This document shows positions 41,910-50,480 of a DNA stretch of 64,000 bases, piece after piece. The stretch comes from Luteibacter anthropi (GTDB lineage: Bacteria > Pseudomonadota > Gammaproteobacteria > Xanthomonadales > Rhodanobacteraceae). Position 1 is the stretch's first letter. Each line of letters starts with the position of its first letter. The translations under genes were made by a program, and so were the position numbers. Location of the stretch: the NCBI RefSeq assembly GCF_011759365.1, contig NZ_JAARLZ010000013.1, positions 1 to 64,000 on the forward strand, written 5' to 3'. The notes under the pieces were generated by a model. It ran no database searches. It worked only from the letters and a program-made list of their open reading frames with translations, and had not been told where the DNA came from.

Positions 41910-43295
41910 ATGGATACCGCTTCACCGACCAAACGCCGGCCGCTGTCACTGGCTGCCCGAGCCGCACTCGCCACGGGTTTTGCCCTGGCGGCGTTCCTCG
42001 GCCTGACCGGCCTGGCGCAGAACAAGGCCAACTACGCGTCCGAGCTGTCGGCGATGCACGATCGCCTGCACAACTACGCCATCGCATACATCACCGGTAC
42101 GGACATCACGCGCGCGGGCAAGGTTACCGTGCCCGACAGCCAGCCCAATCCCGACTTCTCCCGCCCGGGCTCGGGGCTTTACGCGATCATCGTGGGCAAC
42201 GATGGCTTCCGCTGGGAGTCGTCGTCGGCATTGGGGCGCGACTTCGATTTCGTGCGCATGCTGGCACCGGGCGAGACGGCCTTCGAGCCGGTGGAGACGC
42301 GTAGCGGCAAGCTTTATGTCTTCAGCTATGGCGTGTCGCTGGACAGCACGGAGCGACGCAGCGTGCCGCTCACCTTTGCGGTGGCGCAGACGGAAGACCA
42401 GTTCGAGCGCCAGGTGGCGACCTACCGGCGTACCCAGTTCCTGTGGCTGGCGATGCTCGGCATGATGCTGATGCTGCTCCAGCTGTTCCTGTTGCGCTGG
42501 AGTCTGTTGCCGCTGCGCCGCGTGTCCAGCGATCTGGCCCATATCGAGCGCGGTTCGCACGATCATCTGGACGGCCCGTATCCCGTGGAGCTGACGGTGC
42601 TTACCCGTCGCCTCAATGCCTTCATCGATAGCGAGCGCGAACAGCGCACGCGTTATCGCGACACGCTGGCCGACCTGGCGCACAGCCTGAAGACGCCGCT
42701 GGCGGTGATCCGCTCGCAGCTGGAAACCAATGCCGACGCGCGCCAGCTTCGCGGCGACATCCTCGACCAGGTGCGCAAGATGGACGAGATCGTCGCTTAC
42801 CAGCTTTCGCGGGCAGCGACATCGGGGCGGCGCATCATCGCGGCTGAGGAACCGATTGCCGGGCACGCCGAGGATCTCGTGCAGAGCCTGGAGAAGGTCT
42901 ATGCGGCGAAGAACGTACTATGCGAATTCGAGCTGGAGGATGGGGTGGCCTTCCCGGGCGAGCAGGGCGACCTGCTGGAGCTGATGGGCAACCTCGTGGA
43001 AAACGCCTTCAAATGGGCCTCGCACCGCGTGCTGCTGACGGCCCGTTCCACCGGCAAGGGCAAGGGACGCAGCGGGCTTGAGCTGATTGTCGAGGACGAC
43101 GGCCCTGGCATTCCCGACGAGAAGATCGAGAAGATCCTGCAGCGTGGCGTGCGTGGCGACGAGCGAGTGCAGGGCCATGGTATCGGCCTGTCCATCGTGC
43201 AGGACATCATCAAGGCCTACCAGGGCGAACTGCACGTGGACCGCTCCGAAGAACTCGGCGGCGGGCGTTTCCGCGTCACCATTCCGCCGGGCTGA
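41910..43295 (+). CDS. phoQ: PhoQ-like sensor histidine kinase
   Basis: A 461-residue kinase: an N-terminal membrane helix (about residues 18-38), a periplasmic sensor of about 130 residues (PDFSRPGSGLYAIIVGNDGF, RSGKLYVFSYGVSLD), a second helix (about 172-192), a HAMP segment, HisKA with His258 in LADLAHSLKTPLAVI, and HATPase (LMGNLVENAFKWASHRVLL, DDGPGIPDEKI, GHGIGLSIV). It phosphorylates the PhoP-like regulator encoded just upstream. The signal is not known; Mg2+ or cationic peptides are likely by family analogy. Confidence 0.87.
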   Translation: MDTASPTKRRPLSLAARAALATGFALAAFLGLTGLAQNKANYASELSAMHDRLHNYAIAYITGTDITRAGKVTVPDSQPNPDFSRPGSGLYAIIVGNDGFRWESSSALGRDFDFVRMLAPGETAFEPVETRSGKLYVFSYGVSLDSTERRSVPLTFAVAQTEDQFERQVATYRRTQFLWLAMLGMMLMLLQLFLLRWSLLPLRRVSSDLAHIERGSHDHLDGPYPVELTVLTRRLNAFIDSEREQRTRYRDTLADLAHSLKTPLAVIRSQLETNADARQLRGDILDQVRKMDEIVAYQLSRAATSGRRIIAAEEPIAGHAEDLVQSLEKVYAAKNVLCEFELEDGVAFPGEQGDLLELMGNLVENAFKWASHRVLLTARSTGKGKGRSGLELIVEDDGPGIPDEKIEKILQRGVRGDERVQGHGIGLSIVQDIIKAYQGELHVDRSEELGGGRFRVTIPPG

Positions 43296-43312
43296 ACAGC
43301 TCGCGCCAGGCC

Positions 43313-43518
43313 GTGTAGGAGCGCGCCTGCGCGCGACCGTGGGTGTCGCCTCCGTGGCGGTTTTCGCGCTGTAGCGGTCGCGCGCGAGGCGCGCTCCTAC
43401 AAGGCGGGGCATTCGGTTCGCGTCAGGCCCTGTAGGAGCGCGCCTGCGCGCGACCGCAGGTGTCGCCTCCGTGGCGGTTTTCGCGCTGTGCCGCTCGCGC
43501 GCGAGGCGCGCTCCTACA
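43313..43518. repeat. Two tandem REP-like inverted pairs with the same spacer
   Basis: Pair one is 43313-43402 and pair two is 43431-43518, a period of 118 bases. Both hold the same spacer GTCGCCTCCGTGGCGGTTTT, with its own CGCC/GGCG-type hairpin, so one whole unit was duplicated. The second pair overlaps the 3' end of the mtfA gene. Confidence 0.85.
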
Positions 43519-44281
43519 AGGCAGTTGGGGGTGGGCCGTAGAAATCGGTCAGCAGCTTTGCCACCTTCGGTTCGGCCCGGCGCAACTCGGCCGGTTGCGA
43601 GAAATGCATCTCGCTGGTCACGGCGAAGAATTCCTCGGGCGCTTCGGCGGCATAGGGATCGATGATGGTCTGTCGGCCGTGGTCCACTGCCTTGGAAAGC
43701 GTGTCGTAGGCCGCCTGCATCGTCGTGATCCACTCGCGCCGGTTGATCGACGAGGGCAGCGGCGGCACGCCATTGGCCGGTGCCGCCAGCATGTCGAGCT
43801 TGTGTGCCATTTCATGCACGACCACGTTGTAGCCATCCCACGGGGCTTCGAGGTCGAGCGCCACGTCGGCCAGCGACAGCACCATCGGGCCGCGATCCCA
43901 GGCTTCCCCGATCAGCGTGTCGTCGCTGTCGGTCACCACGCCGCTACGGGCGTCGTAGTGACTGCGCCGCACATTGAATTCGCCCGGGTACACCAGGACG
44001 TTGGTCCAACCGTGGAACGCTTTCGGACCACGCGGCAACGCGGGCAGGCTGGCCTGCATGGCGATGGCCAGCCGCCAGAAGTCGTCCAGCGTGGCTCCGG
44101 CCATGGCATGGAAGCGCTTGGTGTGAAGAAACTCCCCGGCCAGCCGGCGCAGGTAATGCGCGCGGGGTTCGTCCAGCGCACGGGCCAGTGGCACGCGGGC
44201 CAGGGCCTGCTTCCAGAGGGCATCGTCGATGGGGGGCGCAGGCGCACGGAAACGCGCCAGCAGGGAATCGATCAGGCCCAC
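43514..44281 (-). CDS. mtfA: MtfA-like zinc peptidase (M90 family)
   Basis: A 255-residue cytoplasmic protein. The zinc motif VVVHEMAHKLDML (HExxH) lies in the middle, with FHGWTNVLVYPGEFNVRR upstream and PYAAEAPEEFFAVTSEMHF downstream holding a possible third ligand Glu. MtfA in enteric bacteria inactivates the glucose repressor Mlc and has aminopeptidase activity. Its stop codon region is built by the REP pair, so the last residues (PPPTAL) are repeat-derived. Confidence 0.88.
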   Translation of the reverse strand: MGLIDSLLARFRAPAPPIDDALWKQALARVPLARALDEPRAHYLRRLAGEFLHTKRFHAMAGATLDDFWRLAIAMQASLPALPRGPKAFHGWTNVLVYPGEFNVRRSHYDARSGVVTDSDDTLIGEAWDRGPMVLSLADVALDLEAPWDGYNVVVHEMAHKLDMLAAPANGVPPLPSSINRREWITTMQAAYDTLSKAVDHGRQTIIDPYAAEAPEEFFAVTSEMHFSQPAELRRAEPKVAKLLTDFYGPPPTAL

Positions 44282-44300
44282 GAACGACCGCCGTATCCGG

Positions 44301-44654
44301 TCAGAGCATCGAACCCGGCAGCAGCGACTGCCAGCTGGGTGACGCGGAGCGCACCGGTGAGGGGCCGTCGTGCGGGCCGTCCTCGATATCGGTGGACGTC
44401 GGGGGCGCCGTAGGGGCGGTGGGCCGGCTGGACGACGTAGCCGACGAACGACGCACGGGAACGCTGTCCACCGCGCCCGAAGGATCGCGACCGGGGGCCT
44501 GCGGTGCGCTCGGTGCCGAGCCTTCGAACGAAGACGACGACGCTACGACACCGCCCAGCGAGAGCAGATTGGTCAGGTCGATGTCGGAAGCGGCGGCGGT
44601 GCCGGTGGCACCGACGAGGCACAGACATCCGAAGATGTAAGGTCTGGCGTTCAT
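44301..44654 (-). CDS. Small secreted Ser/Pro-rich protein, 117 aa
   Basis: A signal peptide MNARPYIFGCLCLVGATGTA (cleavage after AAA) is followed by a low-complexity region of Ser, Pro and Ala (SSSSFEGSAPSAPQAPGRDP, RSSATSSSRPTAPTAPPTST). It ends SWQSLLPGSML. No family recognised. The ATG at 44654 was chosen for the signal peptide; the frame is open to 44717. It is downstream of and in the same direction as no other close gene, and upstream of mtfA by 19 bases on the minus strand. Confidence 0.6.
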   Translation of the reverse strand: MNARPYIFGCLCLVGATGTAAASDIDLTNLLSLGGVVASSSSFEGSAPSAPQAPGRDPSGAVDSVPVRRSSATSSSRPTAPTAPPTSTDIEDGPHDGPSPVRSASPSWQSLLPGSML

Positions 44655-44789
44655 CGGTAAACCCTGCATTCCCCCGGGGACGCAAGGGGGGACGACCGAT
44701 CCTCGCAGAATTTTCACGTAGGTGCTAGTGCCGTAGGTGAGTAGGATGACGCCGTGATGACGCGGGTGGGCGATTTCGCGTCACTGCCC

Positions 44790-44840
44790 TAGAATCGGCG
44801 GATGTCCCGGTTCCCCACACCCCTGACAACGGCCGCCTGA
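44790..44840 (+). promoter_or_regulatory. Putative birA promoter and 12-codon leader ORF
   Basis: TAGAAT (44790-44795) could be a -10 box, with transcription starting near 44802. An ATG at exactly 44802 opens a 12-codon frame (MSRFPTPLTTAA) ending in TGA at 44840, 21 bases before birA. It might be a leader peptide or chance; nothing in it points to attenuation. Confidence 0.3.
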
Positions 44841-44861
44841 CGGTCCCCACGGCGCCCCAGC

Positions 44862-45842
44862 ATGCTTGCACGCGACCTCCTAGAAGCCCTTGCCGGCGGC
44901 GATGCCGTGTCCGGCGCCTCCCTGGCCCGGCAGGCCGGGGTCACCCGCGCGGCGGTGTGGAAACAGATCGAGGCGCTGCGCCTGAAGGGCGTGCCCATCG
45001 AGGCCAAGGTGGGTGGTGGCTACCGCCTTCCGTGGCCTACCCAGTTGCTGGATGACCACAGCATCCGCGAGGCACTTCCTCCGGCGGCGCGCACCAGCCT
45101 GGGCATGCTGGAAGTGCATTGGGACATCGATTCCACCTCCAGTGAACTGGCGCGGCGCAACCCGGTGCTGGATGACCTGTCCTTCGTGCTGGCCGAGACC
45201 CAGTCGGCCGGGCGTGGCCGCCGCGGTCGGCCCTGGCTGTCGCCGCCTGGCATGAATCTCTACCTCTCGGTGCTCAAGCGCTTCGATAGTGGCTTCGCCG
45301 CCTTGTCGGGCCTGTCGCTGGCGGTGGGCGTGATGGTCGTGCGTGCACTGGAAGAACTCGGTATCCGTACCGCTGGCCTGAAGTGGCCCAACGACGTGCT
45401 GGCTGGTAATGCCAAGCTGGCAGGCATCCTCGTGGAGTTGTCGGGCGAGTATTCCGGACCGTGCGCCGCGATCATCGGCGTGGGCATCAATATCCGCCTG
45501 CCGGACAGCGTGCACGAACGCGCCGGTCAGCCGGTGACCGATCTCGCCGACATGGCCGGCGGCCAGCCGCCGGATCGCAACGCCGTGGCAGCGGCCGTCA
45601 TCGCCTCGCTCAGTGAAGGCCTGCTGTTGTTCGAGCGTCAGGGCTTCAAGGCTTTTGCCAACGATTACGCCGAGCGCGACCTGCTGCACGAACAGACGCT
45701 GCGTATCCTCGATCCGCGTGGTGAATACGAAGCGATCGGCGAAGGCGTGGATGAGCGGGGTGGCCTGCGCGTGCGTCGTGCGGACGGCAGCAGGGTTACC
45801 GTCGACAGCGCCGAAGTGTCCGTGCGCCGGAGTGCCACATGA
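44862..45842 (+). CDS. birA: Biotin-[acetyl-CoA carboxylase] ligase / biotin operon repressor
   Basis: A 326-residue two-domain protein. The N-terminal winged helix-turn-helix (about residues 1-60; ASLARQAGVTRAAVWKQIEA) lets it repress biotin genes. The catalytic domain has the biotin-binding loop SAGRGRRGRPWLSPPGMNLY and the WPNDVLAGNAKLAGILVE segment. It activates biotin to biotinyl-AMP and attaches it to the AccB lysine. The last four bases overlap the coaX start (ATGA), so they form an operon. Confidence 0.93.
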   Translation: MLARDLLEALAGGDAVSGASLARQAGVTRAAVWKQIEALRLKGVPIEAKVGGGYRLPWPTQLLDDHSIREALPPAARTSLGMLEVHWDIDSTSSELARRNPVLDDLSFVLAETQSAGRGRRGRPWLSPPGMNLYLSVLKRFDSGFAALSGLSLAVGVMVVRALEELGIRTAGLKWPNDVLAGNAKLAGILVELSGEYSGPCAAIIGVGINIRLPDSVHERAGQPVTDLADMAGGQPPDRNAVAAAVIASLSEGLLLFERQGFKAFANDYAERDLLHEQTLRILDPRGEYEAIGEGVDERGGLRVRRADGSRVTVDSAEVSVRRSAT

Positions 45843-46597
45843 TCCTGCTGCTCGACCTTGGCAATACCCGGCTCAAGTTTGCCCTGCTCCAGGATGGAGA
45901 ATTTACTCATCGTGGTGCGTTCGGCTGGGAAGCGGATATCGCCCATGAACTGGCGACGCTGTGGTCCGACTGGCCCTCACCGGAACGTATCGTGGGCGCC
46001 TCCGTGGTCGCGGAAGCGCGCGAGGCCGTCGTCGCTGCGGCGGTCGAACAGGCCTTCGGCAAAGCGCCGCACTGGGTACGCACCCCGGCGCAGGCCTGTG
46101 GCGTCACCAATGCCTATGCCGAGCCGCATCGCCTCGGTGTCGATCGTTTCCTTGCCATGGTGGATGCCTACGCCGCCGGTCGCGCGCCCTGCGTGCTTGC
46201 CAGCGCAGGCACGGCGCTCACCCTCGATGCGCTCGATGCCGACGGACGTCATCTGGGGGGATGGATTGCGCCGGGTCCCGTGCTGATGCAGCAGTCGATC
46301 CTTGGGGCCACCGCACAGGTGCGCCCCGAACGTCCCGGCGCCGTGCGCGACCTTGCGGACAACACGGCCGACGGCCTGGCCTCCGGTTGCTGGCAGGCCT
46401 CGGCCGCACTCATCGACCGCTTTGTCGATCGTTCCGCGCCGCTGCTTGGCGGTGCCCCGACGGTAACGCTGGGCGGAGGCGACGCCGACGTGCTGGCGCC
46501 GCTGCTGGAGCACGACGTGAGCATCGTGCCGGACGCCGTCCTGCGCGGTCTTGCCGTGTGGGCGGATGTGCACTCCACGGGTGGCGATATCCCCTAG
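45839..46597 (+). CDS. coaX: Type III pantothenate kinase
   Basis: A 252-residue ASKHA-fold enzyme that phosphorylates pantothenate, the first step to coenzyme A. The phosphate loop ILLLDLGNTRLKFALLQD begins the protein. PHRLGVDRFLAMVDAYAAGR and SAGTALTLDALDADG provide the conserved Asp residues. It needs a monovalent cation and is not feedback-inhibited by CoA (family knowledge). Coupled to birA by a four-base overlap. Confidence 0.93.
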   Translation: MILLLDLGNTRLKFALLQDGEFTHRGAFGWEADIAHELATLWSDWPSPERIVGASVVAEAREAVVAAAVEQAFGKAPHWVRTPAQACGVTNAYAEPHRLGVDRFLAMVDAYAAGRAPCVLASAGTALTLDALDADGRHLGGWIAPGPVLMQQSILGATAQVRPERPGAVRDLADNTADGLASGCWQASAALIDRFVDRSAPLLGGAPTVTLGGGDADVLAPLLEHDVSIVPDAVLRGLAVWADVHSTGGDIP

Positions 46598-46663
46598 AAT
46601 CCGGCTGCTGCCGGTTCTTACAGGGGAACGCGAGCAGGCCCAACCGAGAGACCGAAGGCCCCC

Positions 46664-47464
46664 ATGCTGCTGCGTTTGCTTTTTGTCCTGCTGATCGCAC
46701 TCAACATTGCCGTCGCGGCCTGGTTGCTGCTGGGCGATACGGGAACGCATGCGGTGGATGCGGCGGACAACGGCGTGCCGAAGCTCAAGCTGCTGGCCGA
46801 AGCGCCGGCCGCAGCGGCTACTGCGCCGACGCCTGCTGCATCGACGTCGGCTCCCGCGAAACCGGCTACCGTCGCGCCGGTCGCGGTTACCAAGGCTCCG
46901 GAAACCAAGGCCCCGGTAGTTCCGGCGCCGCCCCTCGTCAAACCGGAACCCGCGCCGGCGCCGCCCGCAACGGAGTCGTCCGTAGCCACCGCGCCGACGC
47001 GCCGGAGCTATCGGTGCCTGGCGGTAGGGCCCTTCAACAGCCAGGTCGACCTGCGTGCCGCCCGCGCCGCGCTGGCCTCGCGCACGGTGCGTACCCGCCA
47101 GCGCCAGGAGCAGACCACCGAATCCCACGGCTGGCGCGTCTACCTTCCCGCCCAGGCGAATCGCGAGCAGGCCATCGCCCAGGCCCGACGCCTGGAGGCG
47201 AAAGGGATCAAGGACTACTTCGTGGTGAGCGCCCAGGGAGAGATGCAGAATTCCGTGGCGCTGGGCCTGTTTCATGATCCGGCGAATGCCCGCAAGCGCC
47301 GCGACGAAGTGGTTGCTGCCGGCTTCCCGGCCCGCATGAGCGAACGCACGGAAACCACGCCGGTCTGGTGGCTCGACGTGGTGGTGCCCGAGGAGGGCAA
47401 CCCCGACATTCGCCGTAGCATCCGCACCCCGGGTGTGACGGCGCGAACCACCGGCTGCTTCTGA
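46664..47464 (+). CDS. SPOR-domain membrane protein
   Basis: A 266-residue protein: an N-terminal membrane helix (about residues 3-24), a long Ala/Pro-rich periplasmic linker (about 45-110), and a SPOR domain (about 115-215) with RSYRCLAVGPFNSQVDLRAA and ARRLEAKGIKDYFVVSAQGE. SPOR domains bind denuded peptidoglycan at division sites. It is the third gene of the birA-coaX unit, 66 bases after coaX, ahead of a tRNA gene. Confidence 0.85.
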   Translation: MLLRLLFVLLIALNIAVAAWLLLGDTGTHAVDAADNGVPKLKLLAEAPAAAATAPTPAASTSAPAKPATVAPVAVTKAPETKAPVVPAPPLVKPEPAPAPPATESSVATAPTRRSYRCLAVGPFNSQVDLRAARAALASRTVRTRQRQEQTTESHGWRVYLPAQANREQAIAQARRLEAKGIKDYFVVSAQGEMQNSVALGLFHDPANARKRRDEVVAAGFPARMSERTETTPVWWLDVVVPEEGNPDIRRSIRTPGVTARTTGCF

Positions 47465-47470
47465 TAGAAT
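47462..47470 (+). promoter_or_regulatory. Extended -10 promoter of tRNA-Thr
   Basis: TGATAGAAT, an extended -10 box, lies 10 bases before the first tRNA base, at the end of the SPOR gene. No clear -35 box is seen. Confidence 0.55.
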
Positions 47471-47480
47471 CCCCGCCTTC

Positions 47481-47556
47481 GCCGGCATAGCTCAGTTGGT
47501 AGAGCAACCGCCTTGTAAGCGGTAGGTCCCCAGTTCGAATCCGGGTGCCGGCACCA
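47481..47556 (+). tRNA. tRNA-Thr (anticodon TGT)
   Basis: A 76-base cloverleaf: acceptor GCCGGCA/TGCCGGC, D-stem GCTC/GAGC, anticodon stem ACCGC/GCGGT with loop CTTGTAA giving anticodon TGT (reads ACA and other Thr codons), T-loop TTCGAAT, and an encoded CCA end. It is followed by a terminator at 47591. Confidence 0.96.
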
Positions 47557-47590
47557 GATCCCCCGTCATGGCGAGCACCATGGCATATCA

Positions 47591-47613
47591 GCCCGCCTCG
47601 TCGCGGGCTTTTT
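47591..47613 (+). terminator. Rho-independent terminator after tRNA-Thr
   Basis: GCCCGC, a 6-base loop, GCGGGC and five T residues (47609-47613). It ends the tRNA transcript, 24 bases before the DUF6165 start codon. Confidence 0.8.
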
Positions 47614-47636
47614 CATGCAGCGAGCGCACCCTTCCG

Positions 47637-48053
47637 ATGGCATCGTCTTCCAGCATCCCCAGCGGTCACATCCTCACGCCCGTTTCCGTGGGTGAGCTGG
47701 TCGACAAGCTGACCATCCTGCAGATCAAGTCCGAGCGCATCGCCGACCCGGCGAAGCTGGCGAACATCCGTATCGAGCTGGATCGCCTGATGCCGCTGTG
47801 GTTGCAGGTGCTCGAAGCGAATGTGGAGCTGGAACCGCTGCGCGCCGAACTGAAGGCGATCAACGAACTCATGTGGGACGTGCAGGATGCCTTGCGCGAC
47901 CGCGAAAAAGCGCAGGACTTCGACGAGGGTTTCGTCAGGCTGGCCTGCGACGTGGGTCGCCATAACGGCGTGCGCATGCAGGTGAAGGGCCGGATCAACG
48001 TGCTGTCTGGCTCGCAGCTGCAAGAGGTGAAGCAGTACCGCGTCGACGGCTGA
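47637..48053 (+). CDS. DUF6165 family protein
   Basis: A 138-residue soluble helical protein. ILTPVSVGELVDKLTILQIK near the start and LWDVQDALRDREKAQDF-like text (MWDVQDALRDREKAQDF) in the middle match DUF6165, a small family of unknown role often found near polysaccharide or glycosyltransferase genes. The upstream frame is open through the terminator to 47568, so ATG 47637 is the likely start. Confidence 0.75.
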   Translation: MASSSSIPSGHILTPVSVGELVDKLTILQIKSERIADPAKLANIRIELDRLMPLWLQVLEANVELEPLRAELKAINELMWDVQDALRDREKAQDFDEGFVRLACDVGRHNGVRMQVKGRINVLSGSQLQEVKQYRVDG

Positions 48054-48076
48054 AAAACGCCGTCGCCCGGACCGTT

Positions 48077-48514
48077 TCAGGCAACGTGCCAGCCTCCGCC
48101 CTGGGTCTCGAACACCAGCTTGTCGGCGTGTGCCGTCGCATCCAGATGGTTCAGGGCGTCGATGGCGCGCCTGATGGTGGCATTGCCGCTCAGGTGTCCG
48201 CGCACGATGAGGCGCAGCAGCTTTTCCGCCGTGGCTGTGATCCTGCTGCGGTTCTTTTCCCACAGCGCCACCGACTGGACGCCGATGCCGATCAGGTTGC
48301 CGAGCGACTCCTGTGAAAGCTCCATATGCTGGCGGAGAAAGCGGATTTCCTCGCCAGCCAGGACACCGTTGCGCTCGATGAGCGCATGGGCAATGGCCCG
48401 GTGCAGGCCGAAGATGTCTTCGAACGCCACGGTCGGGCCATACGGGGAGTTTTCCTCCGTATAGCCGTTGCGAAGCCAGATGTTGGACAGGCCGGATTCG
48501 ATGAAGTGATACAT
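48077..48514 (-). CDS. Helix-turn-helix antitoxin / regulator of a putative TA pair
   Basis: A 145-residue protein: an N-terminal segment MYHFIESGLSNIWLRNGYTE typical of the MqsA/HTH-antitoxin type, a central Cro/C1 helix-turn-helix (EEIRFLRQHMELSQESLGNL, about residues 55-90) and a C-terminal dimerisation part. Its start lies 2 bases after the stop of the upstream toxin-like gene, so they are tightly coupled. It would neutralise the toxin and repress the operon (inference). Confidence 0.75.
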   Translation of the reverse strand: MYHFIESGLSNIWLRNGYTEENSPYGPTVAFEDIFGLHRAIAHALIERNGVLAGEEIRFLRQHMELSQESLGNLIGIGVQSVALWEKNRSRITATAEKLLRLIVRGHLSGNATIRRAIDALNHLDATAHADKLVFETQGGGWHVA

Positions 48515-48516
48515 GG

Positions 48517-48837
48517 CTAGTTGACCCAGAAGGCAGTGATGACAATGGCCTGCGGACGGCGGATATCGATGGCCACGGCACAGGCCAGGGTATGACCGGC
48601 CATGTAGTGCTCGACGCGCAGTTGCCAGTTTCCGTGGAAATCCAGTGTGGGAGATTCGGTGATGCTGCCGCGCTGCAGGCACCTGTAGGCGTGTTCGGGA
48701 AGAATGCTGCGCTCGGTCATTCTGTCCCTTGCATGCATCGTGTACCGCACACGGGATGGTTCGTCGGCAATCGCTCGCAGATGCTTCAATGCGGTGGCAT
48801 CGGACATCCGGAACGGCGCCACGGAGGGCTTGGGCAT
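48517..48837 (-). CDS. DUF4258 toxin-like protein
   Basis: A 106-residue protein with the DUF4258 pattern RYTMHARDRMTERSILPEHA and NWQLRVEHYMAGHTLACAVA. This small RelE-like fold domain occurs in toxin-antitoxin operons and is thought to act on RNA or ribosomes. The start (ATG 48837) is uncertain: 48807 would give 96 residues, and open frame extends to 48939. It precedes the HTH gene by 2 bases, i.e. toxin first, as in higBA. Confidence 0.7.
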   Translation of the reverse strand: MPKPSVAPFRMSDATALKHLRAIADEPSRVRYTMHARDRMTERSILPEHAYRCLQRGSITESPTLDFHGNWQLRVEHYMAGHTLACAVAIDIRRPQAIVITAFWVN

Positions 48838-49022
48838 CTGGCCCGACTCGTTCGGCTGAGGATGGTACAGGCTATAAAAATTATAGGCAACTTGCTGTAG
48901 GGGCGGCCGCCAGTCAGCTGCGTTGTCGCTTGGACTCACGTCGGCGAATCGCGATCAGGCGCTTAAACCTTTTCGAGCGACTTCCCATCCAAGCCCAGTT
49001 GCCTTCGCCATCAGGACGGAAC

Positions 49023-50480
49023 ATGACGAACGAGAAAATGACGGCGGCACATCGTGCCGGAGCGTGGGTGTCGGCTTGCCTGGTTTTGGGGATTGCCGCC
49101 GTCAGTGCCCATGGCGCGACGGCGGACGATGCACGGCGTCAGACGGCCGAGAACAGTCTTCGTCCTCGTGTGGAGATCGAAGGTGACGCCCCCATGCGCT
49201 GGAATGTGTACGAGCGTATGCGTCGCTATCGCGTGCCGACGATGTCCGTGGCCGTGATCGAGCATGGTCGGATCATCTGGTCGGCGCGTTACCGAAGCGA
49301 CGGCACCATGCATATGCCGGCCGGTGACGAACGCTACCAGGCGGCATCGTTGAGCAAGGGCTTCGCGGGAAACCTGGCGGCCATTCTTGCCGACAAGGGT
49401 GTCGTCAAGCTGGATGAACCCGTGGATGGCTGTCTTGCACCGCTGGCCTTGCCTGCCGGCAAACAGGATGCGGCGCATCCGGTCACCTTGCGAAATCTGC
49501 TGCACCACACCGCTGGTGCAACGGTGCACGGATTTCCCGGCTACGTCGTCGGCACGTCCGTGCCCACGGCGGAGCAGGTCGTGCTTGGGCAGCCCCCGTC
49601 GAACACGCCGGCAGTGAAGATCGCCACGGTTCCGGGGGCAACATTCGATTATTCGGGCGGTGGATACACCTTCGCGCAGATCGCCATGGCGCATTGTGCG
49701 AAAGCACCGTTCGCCAGCCTCATGCAACGCTACGTGCTCGGCCCGGCGGGAATGCGCGACAGTACGTTTGCGCAGCCCCTGCCAGCGGGTCTCGCGCATG
49801 CCACGGGCCACACGTCGAACGGCGATCCGGTGCCGGGGGATGCGCATACGTATCCCGAGCTTGCCGCTGCCGGTCTGTGGACGACGGCGGAAGACCTCGC
49901 CCGTTGGTTAATTGCTTTGCGCAACGCCGATATGGGCAAGTCGTCCTTTCTTTCACGCAAGGCGGCAAAGGATCTGTTGACGCCCGGCCTCGGTAACTAC
50001 GGCATGGGCATCTTTGTGTCTGGCGAAGGTGCGCATCGTCGATTCATGCACGAAGGCGGCAATGCCGGTTTCAAGAGCAAGTACGTGATGTTCGCTGAGC
50101 AGGGAAACGGCGTGGTCATCCTTACCGATGGCGACAACGGTGTTTTCCTGATGAATGAATTCGCCAAGGCCGTGGCCGTTGCCTATGCCTGGACGGATCT
50201 CGATCCGCGTATCGTCTCGCGCGCCAGGGCCGACGAGACAGCGATGGCGAAGCGGGTGGGGCAGTATGTCGTCGACGATCCGGACTGGGAGGGCGAGCGT
50301 TCGATGAGTCTCGTGCGCGAGGGTGATCGCTGGTATCTCGATACGGCAGGCCTCGGACATACTGCCCTCGTACCGACGGGTGCGCAGTCTTTCGTGGCGC
50401 CGGATACCGGCTATCCCATCGTGTTCGACGACAAGGACGGCCTGACCTCCGGTCCCATGAAGGCGCGCAAGGTCCGCTAG
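49023..50480 (+). CDS. Serine hydrolase (class C beta-lactamase-like, exported)
   Basis: A 485-residue exported protein: signal peptide to about residue 31, then a penicillin-binding-like fold. The nucleophile motif is SLSK (Ser109, Lys112); YSGGGYTFAQ is the second motif and HEGGNAGF the third. The C-terminal 100 residues are an extra domain. It may cut D-amino-acid peptides or esters; beta-lactam activity is not implied. Its 3' end overlaps the LysR gene by four bases, tail to tail. Confidence 0.88.
   Translation: MTNEKMTAAHRAGAWVSACLVLGIAAVSAHGATADDARRQTAENSLRPRVEIEGDAPMRWNVYERMRRYRVPTMSVAVIEHGRIIWSARYRSDGTMHMPAGDERYQAASLSKGFAGNLAAILADKGVVKLDEPVDGCLAPLALPAGKQDAAHPVTLRNLLHHTAGATVHGFPGYVVGTSVPTAEQVVLGQPPSNTPAVKIATVPGATFDYSGGGYTFAQIAMAHCAKAPFASLMQRYVLGPAGMRDSTFAQPLPAGLAHATGHTSNGDPVPGDAHTYPELAAAGLWTTAEDLARWLIALRNADMGKSSFLSRKAAKDLLTPGLGNYGMGIFVSGEGAHRRFMHEGGNAGFKSKYVMFAEQGNGVVILTDGDNGVFLMNEFAKAVAVAYAWTDLDPRIVSRARADETAMAKRVGQYVVDDPDWEGERSMSLVREGDRWYLDTAGLGHTALVPTGAQSFVAPDTGYPIVFDDKDGLTSGPMKARKVR

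Noticed and set aside
49023-50480. Beta-lactamase resistance gene
   Set aside because: The SxxK fold is shared by many esterases and peptidases; the second motif is YSG rather than YxN and a long extra C-terminal domain follows.
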